The translations under genes and the position numbers were made by a program. A stretch of DNA of 64,000 nt from Marisa cornuarietis (Eukaryota > Mollusca > Gastropoda > Architaenioglossa > Ampullariidae). The notes beneath the pieces were generated by a model. That model made no database searches, was not told the DNA's origin, and saw nothing but the letters and a program-made list of their open reading frames with translations. Positions 27,151 through 38,255 of the stretch are shown in pieces; within the stretch, counting starts at the first letter, position 1; each line of letters opens with the position of its first letter. The stretch covers positions 7,798,501 to 7,862,500 of the forward strand of contig SMMW01000622.1 in NCBI GenBank assembly GCA_004794655.1, written 5' to 3'.

Positions 27151-28081
27151 GGTATGATGTCAGCAAGGAAACATGTTTATTTAAAGCTGTCGTCCATAGT
27201 TGTTTTGACCCTGTTGCTATATAATGATTAGCTCTGCAGTAAATGTGTTTTTGTTAGCTGGTTGAATAAAAACTATTGCTATAAGCAAGATTTCGTACTA
27301 ATATTACGTTTTAAAGCAGTTAATATAGAGCAATATATAAAAATCTAGGAATACAATATAACAGTAAATTAAAGCACTATAGCTTATGCTGCCTGTTTTC
27401 GTTGTGGTGATGCGCGCGCGCGCTTGTGTGGGGTGGGGGGGGGAGAGAGAGAGAGAGCAGGACCGCAGTACCTGTCACAGAGACGTGCAGTTCACGCTTC
27501 TGTCGACGTTAGCATTATATTATTTAATAATTTTCTTCTAAAATAAAGAGAATTGATAGTGGCATATTCTTTGCTTCTTGTGTGTCTGCTTTTTAAGAGA
27601 AGTTGAAAATCAGCAGTGTTCTACGTTGTACGAGCGCCGCACCATGCAAGTTAAATCTGTCAAAAAGTTTCCTTGCATCGTCATATTCATATATAGGCAA
27701 CCTGAACTCATAGTTACGGAACCACATTAACAAAATCTTGCCATGTTCTGTAACGTCTAAAAACTGAAGTTTAAAGTCAACTTCAAATAGTCAAATATCT
27801 GCAAAGGTTACAATTTTGATGAATTTGATGAGATTTTTGTTTGTATAAATAAAAGTAGGGGCCTACCACATTAGGCCTAAATAAAAGATGATGTCCATTT
27901 TGTAATGCGCAGGCCGGTATCCATTCAGAAGAATGCTCATTGCGCAGTAAAAACAGAAGAGAAAAAACAATAAAACAACAGGAAAGTAAACATAATAATA
28001 AAGACAGAAGTGGTGCTTGGTGGTTGAAGTCCTAAGTAGAAGCATTTATTGTTTTCAGTATTCATTTCAGTTTGAATTACA
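27151..28081. promoter_or_regulatory. Candidate bidirectional promoter, VWA3A / OGFOD3
   Basis: 931 bases separate the divergent start codons of VWA3A (27150, minus) and OGFOD3 (28082, plus). The centre holds a (CG)n run at 27413-27421, a G-rich block and (GA)n to about 27456, then CpG-containing sequence to about 27640. It is the only CpG-rich patch in an AT-rich neighbourhood. No TATA box was identified with confidence, and 5' UTR introns cannot be excluded. Confidence 0.5.
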
Positions 28082-31000
28082 ATGGGAAAAGAAGACACTC
28101 GAAAGAGAAAATCTCAGAGGTTTGTGCAGGATCTAATTTAGCAAGCAAAATAAAAAATAAAAAAAAAACTGACGTGATATTAAAAATAATGAACACAACA
28201 ATACTTTAATAAGAATATTCCTTAGGAGATCACAATATTGCTACTAGTAAAGTTTTGACTAGATTGAGAATTAGACTTTAAGAATTTGCTTCACAATAAA
28301 ACAATCACCATCAGATTTAAACTTTGATTAATGGAAGAATTTGTTGCTTTGTATACATGTGTGTATGTGTAAAAGAGAAAGAGATTCAAGAGATAATTTA
28401 TGACTTTGTATTTTTAACAGAGATCCCAAACCATCCGTGTTGCCAACACCTCCAAGGAAAGACTACAGAACTACAATGATATATCTCCTCCTTCTTCCTG
28501 TTACATTTTTTCTAATTCGATACATGCTGGTTCATTTTCTTCTTGTCAGAGATGATTTTATTCAGTTTGTCGGAAAAAGCTCAGTCAGAGAAAAAGTTGT
28601 CTCTACAGTGCCTTGCTCTGCTGACTATAATGGTGAAGAGTTTGAAGGTAGGTATTTTGGTCTTGTCTGGGATTGTATCAGTTTACTTATATATGGCACA
28701 GCTAGGTTGTACACATCACTATGGCAAGAGCTTTATTTGTGACTGTTCAATATTCTGATTGTTAATACATGATATGTATTGTGTGTACATGCAGCAGGAT
28801 GGGTGTGTAGTGTGTTTGTGTGTGTGTGTGAATGCTAGAGTGTTGACAAGTAGACTTTGATTCAACTTTTTTTTTTTGCAGTACAATAACCTACCAGAAT
28901 TGGAGTATAGGCAGTATATTTTCAAAACTAGGTACAGCTTTGATATGGGGGGGACGCGACGGCCATAACAGAAATGGCTCGCGGCATTTGTTGTCTGCTC
29001 GCTCCACTTAACTGCCCAAATGTACCTAATAAACTAAACCTAAACCTAACCCTACCTCAAACCCTAACCCCAAACCTCTGACAAAATAACATAGATCGGC
29101 CTATGATGTCACATCCCCCCCCCCCCATATCAAAGTTCTACCCAAAACTATATTGAAATATATTTTGCAAATTTCAGTAATAGATAATTTAGAAATATAG
29201 TAAGATTGATAGAAATAGTTGGAATATTAGTGGAGGTAGTATTGTGAAATATATGCTGTGTAGAAATATTAGTGAAAAGAGGAAGAGAGAAACTCTGAAT
29301 ATTAATGTTCCAGAAATTAAACTGATCAAGAGACATCTATTTTGATTACCTGCTAAAAGTTTCTTTAATCCTCAAGTATGCCTTCTACCATTTTTAGGTT
29401 CTTATATACAAATGATATCCATTCTAGTAGTTGGACCGAGTCATTCATGATTCACAAAATAGTTATATAGTTTTAATTATCTGGCCATTTCTTTTGACCC
29501 TTTTTCTCCTGTATTATTCTCTCTCAACTTAGAGTGCAAACCAAAGAAGTGTGGGCGGGTGGTGATGGACAACTTAGTTACAGAAGAAGATGCCAGACAT
29601 CTTCTTGGGTATGTACTTTAAAAAATTGATTTTAGTCAATGAAGAAATTAAGACAAACGAAAAATCAAAGTGTTTTGCCTGTCTTGAAATTTAAGGTCAC
29701 ATGTTTGAATGGGAATTCTTACCCCAGGCATCTGAGTTCTGAAATTTTTATGTCCTTCCCCCAAAAAAGGTTTTTATATGAGATTGTTGCAACGGATGTG
29801 TTCTGTATTTGATTGATAATAATTTTTTTTTGTGTTTAGTGTGGCCAAGCGTGGTTTGTCTCTTGGAGGATCTCATGGAGGTGTAAGATAATTGTTGTTC
29901 ATAATTGTAGTGTTTTCTTTCTGTCATATTTTTGTAAACTTTTGAAACTTTAGAATATACAATACTTAAAACCTTAAAAAAATGACATATATGATTTTTA
30001 AATTGAGAGAACTATCTTTTTAGATATGTTATAAGTGCTTTAAAAAACATTTCACCCATTTGTTACCAAAAATAAGGCATCTAACTTATTCCAAAAAATT
30101 GTTGTTGCAAGTCAGAGAAAAGATAAATATAAGCAATGTGGGGGTTAAAATGTCTTTTAGGTGAAATGGACTTTGGTTAATTTCTTGAGAATATTAGATA
30201 AAATGTTTTCAGTGGAAATAATATCAGGAGTGAATGTGAACTAATGTAAAATGTAAATTAAGATACTGCAGTATAAAATGCAAGCTTAGATCTTGTAGCT
30301 CTATCTGTATATGTAAAATGTAAATTTAGATGCTGTAGTTTTGTCTGTAAAAAATAAGTCTAATGCTTAACATTATACATATTTTTCTATTTTTATTTTT
30401 AGGCTTCTATCCTTGATTTACACTCAGGGGCATTGTCAGCAGGAGAAAGATTTATCAACATTTATAGGTATGATGAAGTTGTCTGATGTGTTTTGTGGAT
30501 ATTCAGTAATTTATCATGTGCATTTATTTTAAACCAAAGAGAGACTTTGTCGATGTGCTAGCTGCATATTCTGTAACATCACTAGGGATTAAAGTGTCTG
30601 TTGTACAGAAGCATAAACTTCTTAAATTTTAAATACTGTGTAAGCAGCACTCCACATGGTGTGAATAGTCAACTTTGTAATTTCCTTTGTTGAGTATTTA
30701 GTCTTTCAGGACACTCCATGAAAAAATGTTTAATTTCATTCTTCCTGTGATATCTGCACTTGAAGAAATGGTGAAACATTTCCAGCGGAGTGTAGACACT
30801 GGAAAGTCAAACTTGAAAGGTCACCTAACCATCATTTAAACATCAATAGTGGAAATAGTGGAAATACTGTTTAAATGTTTATACCAAAAATATCTTACAA
30901 AAAAGGATAAACATCTTATCTACGACATAGCATCCAAAGTAATTTTAAAGTGAAAAGATTTTAACAGTCTTTATCATACCCTTTGTTGCATCAGCTTGAT

Positions 31001-32399
31001 GAAACAGCAACATGAGCAGATCTTCGCAGAAGAAGACTTTAGAATATACAGGTACCATTTCAATTTTAGTAAATAACATTATATACCTTGTAAAATATCA
31101 TAAGCAGGATTTTTCTGTTTACTTTTTGAGAAAGCTACAGACATGTACTTTGTAAAATGCATGTGTTTGCATATACATTTATAGATACCTGTGCACACAA
31201 CACACTTTTTTCATGAACTATTTATCATTGTGAAAAAATATTTACATTCCTGTTTCTTTACTCTATTAAAGAATTATAAAATCCAAGGCCTTCTCAAATA
31301 CCTTCACATTTACACAGGAAGGTAAAAGAATTAATCAAAGAGGCGATTGCAGAAGAGTTTGAAATCCCAAAGGAAAAGTTATTTCTTACTAAACCTACCT
31401 TCTTCTCACGCATGAATATGACTCCACCAAAAACAGTCCACGACGAGTACTGGCATCCACATGTTGACAAGGTACCATGGTCTTAATGCTTCTTTTCTGA
31501 TAGCTGTTTCTGCTGAAAGGTTTGTTCATAATGAATATATTATCTATAATTGGTGTAATAACATTAAAATTTTTAAAAGTGAGTGAGAGAATATGTAATA
31601 TTCTCTATTTTTTTTTCATTTGTTTATCTTATTCAATCTTTTTAAAACATCTTCAGCCTGCCTTTTTATCTATTTCTGCTTCATTTGTCGGCCAATATCT
31701 TTGCATTTTCATCTCATGGTTTTGTGTGTGTGTGTTTTAATTATCATTTTCATGTATTTGCTATTTAATATTATATATTTATAACACTACCAGGCTGGAA
31801 TTATCTGTTACTAGGAAACATATGGTTCATTCCATTACACATCGCTCCTATACTTGTCAACATTTGGAGATGACTTTGACGGTGGGCGATTTGTATTCAT
31901 TGATAAAGATGGCAATAAAACTGTGGAGCCAAGGCTAGGTAAGCATGATCAAGAAAAGAGTGATCTTTGAAGATTTGTTTGTGTGTAAAATAAGCAGATA
32001 CAGGAGCGCAGAGTATCTAGATTTACCGATTGATGCAAAGTGAGCATGTGTAGAGATTCGTATCAAATATGCAGATTTAGAGAGTTATGTAAAATATGAT
32101 CTGAATGTAGATCTAAGACAGCACCTCTTGTAAGCTTTTATTTTATATAAATATCATTTTGATTCTACTTTGGAAATTAGTTCATAGGCACAATTGATGT
32201 TATTCATTCTACATGACAAAATTATAGGACCATACACAACTGTCATTTTCTTTCAGGGAGAGTGTCATTCTTCACTTCAGGCTCTGAAAATCTTCATTTT
32301 GTTGAGCGATTAAAAGATGGTGTTCGCCATGCCATCACTGTGTCCTTTACTTGTGACCCCAGACAAGCTATTTCAGACCCATCTCTTGTCATAAATTAA
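28082..32399 (+). CDS. OGFOD3: 2-oxoglutarate and iron-dependent oxygenase domain-containing protein 3
   Basis: Nine in-phase exons: 28082-28119, 28421-28647, 29533-29608, 29840-29882, 30403-30467, 30995-31051, 31318-31471, 31815-31938, 32257-32399. Together they encode 308 residues, from MGKEDTRKRKSQR to the TAA at 32397. A basic cytosolic N-tail is followed by one transmembrane segment (YLLLLPVTFFLIRYM, about residues 32-50), as expected for a type II membrane protein. The prolyl-4-hydroxylase-like catalytic domain holds GGASILDLHSGALS, an HxD iron site in HDEYWHPHVDK, GGRFVFID, the distal histidine in GSENLH, and the 2-oxoglutarate arginine in RHAITVSF. These match my recollection of vertebrate OGFOD3 (about 319 residues). 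The substrate is not established for the family. The start codon is the only Met before the membrane segment in exon 1. Shares its upstream region with VWA3A. Confidence 0.96.
28931..29142. mobile_element. 212-bp MITE with terminal inverted repeats and 8-bp target duplication
   Basis: In the OGFOD3 intron between exons ending 28647 and starting 29533. The left end reads GGTACAGCTTTGATATGGGG. The reverse complement of the right end reads GGTAGAACTTTGATATGGGG, so the inverted repeats differ at two positions over 20. The element is flanked on both sides by CAAAACTA (28923-28930 and 29143-29150), a perfect 8-bp target-site duplication. Inside is a degenerate CCTAAACC/CCCTAA-like tract (29031-29078). 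No coding capacity. The 8-bp duplication suggests hAT, P or Merlin-type mobilisation; GG termini fit Merlin better than hAT, but this is inference. Confidence 0.85.
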
Positions 32400-33212
32400 A
32401 GTTCATCTCTTTGCCTGTCGCTGAGAATGTTTTATGGATGTTTGTGTTGTGTGATTTTTTTTGTCAGAAACCACAGAAGAGGTACCTGTAGAGCATGAAA
32501 ATTGGATTTTCTGCATAGATCTGAGGAAGAAGTGTAAAACAATGATTACAACAACAGCAGTAACAAGATTTGTGTATTTCAATATATGTACATATTGTGC
32601 ATATTTTAATGTATGTACACTTAATTGTGTAAATGAAAGTGTTTTGTAAGATTAAATAGAAATCTAGTAACGCTGTATCTCACTCAGAGTTGTGAGAAGG
32701 AAATCCGAAGCTGAAATTTAAAAAGAGAGCATGAATCATTATTGTTGACTGTGATGCTTGCTTGGAAAAAAAAGCAAAACAAACCAGACATTGCCTAATT
32801 ATTTCTTATAGAGGTTGACACCATGATGAGTGGAGGAAATTTAAAGCTTCTAAAACTGAAAATACTAAAATCTGAATTCTTGCTTAACAATATCCATTCG
32901 AAATTCCATTTCCACAGACTGAAAAGTCCTCTTGACTATTTACTGTATAAAATATCAAGCTATAGGTGTTTTTGTGTGTTTGTTTTAAGGATTTAAAAAA
33001 ATTTCTTTACATTCACTGCAAACCGTTAGTGAGCCCACTTTTGAGAGATCATTCTGAGGCAACCTATCAGAGAGGAACAAGTTGTACGGAGACGGCAGAC
33101 ATTTCCTGGAAACCGCTACTGACTAGATAGATTCTGCAGCAAGTCATCGGAAAGAATTTGCGGTGATAGCAAAAGCTTTGCTGCGAATATGCTATAGTAC
33201 GAGCGCTATCTG

Positions 33213-33236
33213 GAATTGCCCTTGTGGATAAGTAAA
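33213..33236 (+). repeat. Rex1-type LINE 3' tail remnant
   Basis: GGAATTGCCCTTGTGGATAA followed by GTAAAGT matches the terminal motif of the Rex1-like LINE found at 23480-25240. The upstream ~200 bases may be its 3' UTR but show no recognisable coding sequence. Confidence 0.45.
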
Positions 33237-33395
33237 GTTGTAATCGTTAACACCTTCACTACTGAGGGGTAGTTTCTATGAGTCAGATGTCGAACTGAGG
33301 GACAGGAACAACTTGGATGTGCTCCAAATTCTGACCTACGGATGTGTCTAACTTTATAAACATTAATTGGGACGAATTATTGTGTCGTCGTTTCA

Positions 33396-33612
33396 TATTG
33401 GATACCGGGTTACATGTTCGCCTGTTTTTGGATTATCGGATCATCTGTACACCCATTAATCGCGTCTTCCAACTATTGAATACCTGGTTAACTGTTCCCC
33501 TGTGTATTATCTAATCATCGGATCATCTGTTCACCCGTTTATCACATCTTCGAATTATTGGATACTGGGTTACTTAAATGGTCCCATGTGTTTGGATTAT
33601 CTTATCACCAGC
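33396..33612 (+). repeat. Three-copy tandem repeat, ~78-82-bp period
   Basis: Units start at 33396, 33474 and 33556, each with TATTGRATAC followed by YGGGTTAC or CTGGTTAA. They continue with variants of GGATTATCGGATCATCTG and CACCC(A/G)TTTATC. Units are diverged; the third is partial. The unit contains repeated GGAT/ATCC-like words, giving internal sub-structure. Confidence 0.8.
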
Positions 33613-34329
33613 TAAGTGACACTGCTGCATAAGGCATACGATTTACTATCCATGGTTAAACAGATCCGTTTCCTTCCTTCATTTTTTGTTATTTATTAAT
33701 TTTTTTGTACATTAAATGCGGTAAATGTTGGCCAGGCCTTTTTGCTTGAAAAAGGAAGAGGAGTGCTGCGCTGTGTGATCTCATGCAGATGTACACACGT
33801 GCACGCAACCAATCTAAGTGCACTCTTCACCCAAAACGTTACAACAATATATAAACAAAAACTGAATGTACAGTCCCATTATCTCGCCACCATCCACCCA
33901 CAGAAAATGTTAGGTGAGGGCCGATAATGGCAACATAAAGTGGGATCATATCCAATAACTTTAAGGGTAACCAGGCCTGACGAGAGGGGTGAGGGATGCT
34001 GTACACGGCCCCTCGGCTGTGAAGGTGACCAGACCTTGGTCAGTGGATTTGTTTTCCTTCTTCTTTTCCTTTTAAAGAAAGGTTGACGTAACATTACTCA
34101 CTTTGGAGATTTATTTCTATGGCGTGGGATACTATACAAGTTTGATCCTTTAACGTCATTTTCCCTTATTTACTCATGTGTAAACAGCTCTTATGTTCAA
34201 GTACTAACGTAGATCCTAGTGCACTTGTCCTCATGTTTGCAGTCAATATCACGTTACTAAATGAAGTGTAGATATTGATAATCAAATTGTAAGCATATTG
34301 TATACTGGTAAAATAAATTACAATTACAA

Positions 34330-35160
34330 AGGGCCCGGAAAAGTCGTCTGCCCCTGGGCACTTGCTGGCTCTCGGAGGGCCCTGGGGGTAATACGTTCTG
34401 CAACAAAGTGCGGCGAGAGGCGGGGCTGGCCATTGTGTGTTGGGATTAAAAATAATGACTCTTGGGCAAAGAAGTTCTTTCGAATCTTAGATCAGCACAT
34501 CGCTTCATTTAATGTAAAATGCTGAGTTTGGAATAGCAGCCAGTGCAATATTCACGGAAAATGGCGCAGCTGAAAAATATTTTTAGCTGATAAACCAGAG
34601 TACAAAGAATGTGTCAGCTTTTTTTTTTTTTTAAGTGTATTTAGTATTTCCGCACTATTCTCTCGCAGTCTGGTGGAAGGAGTTTCACAGAACCGTTCTC
34701 GCGTCAGCTTCATCTGCACACTTCCCACGATTGAAATGTTGCGACAGCGCTAAAGGAGCGACACTATACACAAGCACTGCCTCGCCTATTCACCTGGGAA
34801 GTAATCAACCCTCGATGTTTGTGCTCCAACAAACGACGAAAGGTGGGAGGAAAAGTTGAGGTGGGAGGGGGCGGAGCAAAATTCCCTAGCCAACATACGG
34901 ACTCACGTAGCAGACGAAGAATGCTGCGCCCCGTACATGCTAATGCCAAAACGACGCAGCTGTGAGCGGGACTGTTTTTTGCTTCTTTCGCTTGGTCAAC
35001 TATAGTGGGGAACAGGATTTGGCCAATCATCAATGTGGCGACTTGAGTGGAAGCTGGGCAGGAGATGCTTCAGACAGGGGTCGTTTCAGCAGCGTGACAC
35101 TAGGAAGGGCGCGGAGCAATAACCACGGGGGCGATCAAAATGCCGGTCCTATTAAAAACG
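34330..35160. promoter_or_regulatory. GC/CpG-enriched patch, possible RADIL promoter region
   Basis: This stretch is clearly richer in G+C and CpG than the flanking intergenic DNA and contains a GGGGGCGGAGC box near 34868. It lies 1.2-2 kb upstream of the first mapped RADIL exon. Assignment is inference from composition and position only. Confidence 0.25.
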
Positions 35161-36360
35161 GTAATAATTATTGCTTTATTTTGTTGGATACAAACTTCTT
35201 TTCATGATCGTTACATCGAATTCTATCAGTATTTTTTACTTTTGTTTTTTTTTTTTTTTTTTGGTAGTACCACATACTTCGCATCTTAATTGAACATGTT
35301 AATCTGTGCTAATGTTCCGACAAAATTTCTATAGTTACCTTCAAAGATGATGGTGTCCAAGAGAAATCAGAGTTAGCTAATGCCTCCCACCCCTCAGTCT
35401 GTCGGACAGTATCAATCAAATTCAACATATCGTGCTTCTTTAACTAGATCGCGGTCACGTGAGAGAGTTCAGGAAAATCCTCAATATTGTTGTCACTTTC
35501 TCTGACAGTCCATTTGCAGAAAAGTAATGAATGAATTTATTTGGTGGGTGAGTTTGGATGTTTCTGTTGTGGGGTCAGCGCCGAAAAGCAAGCGAAACAA
35601 GAGACAACAGAGATAAGTGGATTGAATCAAAAGGTTAATTCAGCAGGCCGTATGTTGTCCGTTTCAATACCTCAGTCTCATATTTTCTACTATTTATTTG
35701 GGGCGCTCGGCCCTATCGCCGCAAAGTGCATTATTGGTTGTTATAGCCGAGCTCATCCCCACCCTCACCACCACACCGGGAAAAACGTCAAGAGTGGAAG
35801 TCACGAGGGCCAAGTCGTTGATATAACGATGTAATAGTTCCATCCCTCCCTCTCTCTTTTCTATATACACACAGATTCAAGGACACGCACACACAATTAA
35901 CAAAGTGGATAAATAACAGAAGATACAATGTTATGAGGATTTACGGTTACGAGAGGGGAAAACGGAAAATACGACGAAGAATGGGTATATATCTTGTTCT
36001 TTCAGATGGATGAGCTACAACCCCAGTTTCTCCTCAGCGCGCTCAAAAGACGGTGCTGAGTTTTGTTTGGATTTCCGGGGTTTGCGCTAAAGAAAACGCA
36101 GTGTTCATTCTAGGATAATTCTGCACTGACTGAGACCTCCACCTGCATGCTCTCTACCTGCTTATTTGCTTGAAAGTCGGGGCACCGCTAACAAACACCA
36201 AGACGGTTCAGTCGACTCGCCTGACATGAGAAACTATAGTGTGGTATGTGGTCTCTCGCAGATATCTTCATTAATATTATTGTTTTTTTAAATGTAACCT
36301 TGTATTGACGATTGTCCCACGGGGTTTGTAACGAGTCTTTTATGTTCGGCTGTGTTGCAG

Positions 36361-38195
36361 ATCCAAGCAGAAGAAGGAGATTAATTCCTTTAGGCTGTCC
36401 ATGTCATCGTCATCCTTTACAAAGCGTATGTACACTTGTAAATTGCATGGTGATAAGAATGGATGGATAACTAAAGGATATGGGCCTTTCCAATAAAACC
36501 AGTATATTCTTTATTCATTTTTTTGCTCAGTTCGTTTCACGTTTTATTGCAGCTCTATACACAAAACAAGTATCTTGTTAGTATAGATGGTATATCTTGA
36601 ACACATAATATTTATTTTTAGCTTGTATATATATATATATAAGGTCATTTCAACGGACAACTAATAAATCATAGTTCGTACACTTCGCATACCATTATTG
36701 TAATAATTCTTGGGTGACTATCTTAAAAATTACAGTTCTTGTTTCACAGCGTCTAGAGGCATTTAAAACTATCGACTCGTCTTCATTTTTTTTCTCTAGA
36801 ATCCTTTCTTTGATATTGTATCTCAGTTTCGTGTTAGACGCACGATCACCTAAAAAGTTTCCAGCTGTGAAATGGGATGGACAGTATATACAATTCTGCG
36901 TCGTGTAAGAAGATGAGCTAAAGCCTTTATTTTCAAACACATTCTTAAGCACAGTTTGTGGAATTTTTCATGAGTATTTCAGAATCTTTTAAAGCAGACG
37001 ACAGTCAGTTGTAGTTCCTATTGCCATGAGGTGTGGACGGGGCCTTTTGTCGCAACGACGTGAAACATAGCGAGACGTTTGTTCCGGCAAAACAGCGCTT
37101 GGCTGCTACAGTAGAGTCAGGCTCGAGACACAGACCTCGGAAATCTGTGGTCGTGCAGTTCACTAAAGGGCCAGCAAGTTGTGCTGTATATAACAACTCG
37201 GCTTTTTGTATCCTTTTTATTAATTTTTGTGTAGGTTTAACTTGCTTCGAGAGAAACCATCAGTGTTTACTCGCCCTACGCACATGATGATGATGATGGA
37301 AAAGTATACCGTGCGTTATCATCCCAGCATAGGCGCTTAATGAAACCCAAGACGTGCTAATACAAGTTCGAGATGAAACCTATCACTTGACGAAAGAATA
37401 ACGGTTACAGAGGAACACAAACGACACGCGTTGAATACGGTCTACATCGATAAACGTTATAAATAAAATCAAACAGAAAATGTTCACCCCTCATTTTGTT
37501 AAACCAGGATGTCACTAAACCACGGGGGAAAAGGAGAGGGAGGTGGAGGGTTGTAGACTTATAGTGGACATAAAACACCAAAGAGAAGTGAGTCATTCCT
37601 TACACCCGCTCATTTATATTTGTGTTTGTAAAGGAGTAGAAGATGTATTGTTTTTTCCCCCTTGTGCAAGCAGTACGCGGTATGATAGGGTGGACCGTGG
37701 ACTTGGTACTGCAATAAATATGCTTTCGCCGATCATACAGCTGGGGTTTAACACAGCTATTGTTTGGTGAATGCTGTCGAAACAGGTGACTGAGGTACAT
37801 CCAAAGGTCACTAGCGTTTACCGCCGATACGCACCGATGTGATCGCAGTTTTGTGAAGAAGTTATAGGTGCACTTCATGTCCTCTGCGAGGAACATAACT
37901 GCACTCGGCTTGGGTCGTGTTATGACATAACAAATGATGCTCACATTATAACTTACATCCGAATTACGGACCTACACTCACGTTACAACAAACATTCGAG
38001 TTACGACATAAGTCTACGTTACATAAAGCTTTCGAAGATCATTACGGATTGGAATGCAGCTAAAAAGTTTCTTTTCCAATATTATTTCGATCAGACAATG
38101 ACAAGAGCATCAAGTTATTCGTCGACGAAGCAACTATCCAGACCCTGTAAGACAAATATAGAAGTTGGGTGGGGGAAGTCGGGTAGGGGGAGAAG

Positions 38196-38255
<60 letters not shown>

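Larger units (their letters stand above)
32400..36360. other. Intergenic interval OGFOD3-RADIL
   Basis: No coding exon supported. Contents: OGFOD3 3' UTR (to roughly 32700); a Rex1-like LINE tail at 33213-33236; a three-copy ~80-bp tandem repeat at 33396-33612; a GC-richer part at about 34330-35160 containing several CpGs and Sp1-like GGGGCGGAGC near 34870, which could be the RADIL promoter region; poly-T runs near 34620 and 35248. Upstream non-coding or N-terminal RADIL exons may lie here but were not resolved. Confidence 0.5.

Noticed and set aside
29031..29078. CCTAAACCTAACCCTA-like tract as an interstitial telomere or assembly end
   Set aside because: The units are irregular and the tract lies inside the 212-bp MITE with intact TSD. 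It is element sequence rather than telomere.
34298..35207. Series of short open frames in GC-richer intergenic DNA considered as a novel gene
   Set aside because: No consistent splice phases, no start context or recognisable domain. Composition fits a promoter region better.
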